From NCBI RefSeq assembly GCF_005796205.1, contig NZ_VAHN01000010.1:62001-126000 (forward strand): a DNA stretch of 64,000 nucleotides, written 5' to 3'. The stretch is from Pseudarthrobacter sp. NamE2 (GTDB lineage Bacteria; Actinomycetota; Actinomycetes; Actinomycetales; Micrococcaceae). Positions 62,764-64,000 of this stretch are shown here, in pieces. The translations under genes were made by a program, and so were the position numbers. How positions within the stretch are numbered: the first letter of the stretch is position 1; every line of letters begins with the position of its first letter. The notes beneath the pieces are model-generated. The model saw only the letters and a list, made by a program, of their open reading frames with translations. It made no database searches and was not told the origin of the DNA.

Positions 62764-63992
62764 CAGAGCTTTCGGCCCAGCGTTGCGAGCCGACCGGCGG
62801 CCTCCTCCAGGACCGCCGTCTTCTTGCAAAACGCGAAGCGGAGCAGGCTCCGCGTCCGGTCAGCCCCCTCGGGATGGCAGAACACGGGCACCGGTATCGC
62901 TGCAACGCCGACAAGCCCTGGAAGCCGCCTGGCCAGGTCCACGGAGTCGGTGATTCCCAACGGGGCGGTGTCTACGTTGACGAAGTAGGTGCCCTGCGGC
63001 GTGAAGACGTCGAATCCTGCCGCGCGCAAGCCTGCGCTGAGGATGTCCCGCTTGCGCTCAAGGTCTGCCGCGATCCCGTCATAGAAGGCATCCGGCAGCG
63101 CAAGGCCAGCGGCGATGGCCGACTGGAACGGGGTCCCCGAACTATAGGTCAGGAACTGCTTGACAGTCCGGACTGCGGCCACCAGATCTTCCGGACCGGA
63201 CAACCAGCCGATTTTCCAGCCTGTCAGGGAGAACGTTTTTCCGGCCGACGAAATGGTGATGGTGCGCCCTGCAGCCCCGGGCAGGGATGCGACGGGAACG
63301 TGGCGGACGCCGAACGTCAGGTGCTCATAGACCTCGTCCGTGACGACGACGCTGTTGTGCTGTTCCGCCAGTTCCAGTATCCGCTGCAGCACCTGCCGCG
63401 GAAAAACAGCCCCGGTAGGGTTGTGCGGATTATTGAGCAGCACCACGCGGGTCCGCCCGTTGAAGGCGGACTCGAGCGCTGCCATGTCCGGCAGGAAATC
63501 AGGAGCCAGCAGCGGCGCAGTGACGTGGGTGGCCCCGGAGAGCCCGATGACAGCGCCGTAGGAATCGTAGAAGGGCTCGAAGGTCAGCACCTCGTCGCCG
63601 GGACCGGCGAGGGCAAGGAGCGAGGCTGCGATGCCTTCGGTGGCGCCCGTGGTAACGATGACTTCCGTCGCGGGGTCGGGGGTGAGTCCGTAAAAGCGTT
63701 CCTGGTGCGCGGACACGGCTTCGCGCAGTTCGGCGATGCCCTTGCCGGGGGCATATTGGTTTGCTCCTGCCGCGATGGCGGCCCGTGCGGCTTCCCGGAT
63801 TTCCAGGGGACCGTCCTCGTCCGGGAAGCCCTGGCCCAGGTTGATTGCGCCGGTCTCGAGGGCCAGGCTGGTCATCTCCTCAAAAATGGTGACGCCCAGT
63901 CCGCCGTCGGGCGCCAGGAGGTTGGCGCCGAGTGCCGTGCGCTGCCAGGGAGCAGGAGCCGTGGGTGCGGAAAGTTCCCGTCGAGGATGCAT
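62763..63992 (-). CDS. PLP-dependent aminotransferase, class I/II
   Basis: 409 residues or more. The PLP lysine is in ISSAGKTFSLTGWKIGW, and the N-terminal INLGQGFPDEDGP, TTGATEGIAASLLALAG, FEPFYDSYGA and NNPHNPTGAVFP are typical of the MalY/kynurenine/methionine-type fold I group (similar to DapC/YbdL-like). It has MHPRRELS... at 63992 as the first ATG in frame, but upstream sequence is cut at the window end, so a longer start cannot be excluded. Substrate is unknown. Confidence 0.88.
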   Translation of the reverse strand: MHPRRELSAPTAPAPWQRTALGANLLAPDGGLGVTIFEEMTSLALETGAINLGQGFPDEDGPLEIREAARAAIAAGANQYAPGKGIAELREAVSAHQERFYGLTPDPATEVIVTTGATEGIAASLLALAGPGDEVLTFEPFYDSYGAVIGLSGATHVTAPLLAPDFLPDMAALESAFNGRTRVVLLNNPHNPTGAVFPRQVLQRILELAEQHNSVVVTDEVYEHLTFGVRHVPVASLPGAAGRTITISSAGKTFSLTGWKIGWLSGPEDLVAAVRTVKQFLTYSSGTPFQSAIAAGLALPDAFYDGIAADLERKRDILSAGLRAAGFDVFTPQGTYFVNVDTAPLGITDSVDLARRLPGLVGVAAIPVPVFCHPEGADRTRSLLRFAFCKKTAVLEEAAGRLATLGRKL

Positions 63993-64000
63993 CCAGTCAT

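Overview
The window is a GC-rich, gene-dense piece of an actinobacterial chromosome. Gene content and order fit the Micrococcaceae, most likely Arthrobacter or Pseudarthrobacter. Evidence for this is the nadABC operon led by an NrtR-type Nudix regulator, ilvBNC with an actinobacterial leader-peptide attenuator, an IclR regulator divergent from leuCD, and the run murA - acyltransferase - gpsA - ddl - DUF3515 - thiL - DAK2 - recG - rsmD. Many starts appear leaderless. The species call is inference; no rRNA or other definitive marker is present.

Layout. 1-5000: truncated IclR regulator divergent from an MHS-type MFS transporter, then a phosphoribosyltransferase, an alpha/beta hydrolase and an amino-acid permease. 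5000-11020: the NAD operon nrtR-nadA-nadB-nadC-cysteine desulfurase, preceded by a perfect 25-bp palindrome that is the likely NrtR operator. 11060-15130: DUF1684 protein, lipoprotein, transglutaminase-like protein, and a MarR/luciferase-like oxidoreductase pair with two palindromes upstream. 15238-21800: RND permease, malate:quinone oxidoreductase and an orphan oligopeptide-type binding lipoprotein. 21899-24374: fasciclin lipoprotein, tRNA-Leu, a peroxiredoxin divergent from a MarR regulator, and tRNA-Lys. 24634-33354: a membrane-anchored sunset-like protein, then amino-acid biosynthesis (ilvD, leader/attenuator, ilvB, ilvN, ilvC, serA). 33574-37121: an FtsX-type ABC exporter. 37156-45364: metG, leuB, ilvE, an MBL hydrolase, a FAH protein, gltX, a HAD hydrolase, tRNA-Gln and tRNA-Glu. 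45457-48839: two dynamin-like GTPases. 48888-51807: IclR regulator divergent from leuCD. 51958-61940: cell envelope, cofactor and DNA-maintenance genes from murA to rsmD. 61963-64000: a spermidine-synthase-like protein and an aminotransferase.

How the genes work together. ilvBNC, ilvD, leuB, leuCD and ilvE together give nearly the whole valine/isoleucine/leucine pathway; leuA is absent from the window. nadABC makes quinolinate and nicotinate mononucleotide from aspartate, and the adjacent cysteine desulfurase probably supplies sulfur for the NadA iron-sulfur cluster. metG and gltX charge tRNAs, and gltX lies just upstream of tRNA-Gln and tRNA-Glu.

No phage, transposase, CRISPR array or obvious defence system was seen. 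The most unusual items are a linker with foreign-looking codon use inside nadB, a 64-nt nested hairpin between ilvD and ilvB, and the NrtR site shared with a divergent permease. Others are the dynamin-like GTPase pair and the sunset-like protein.
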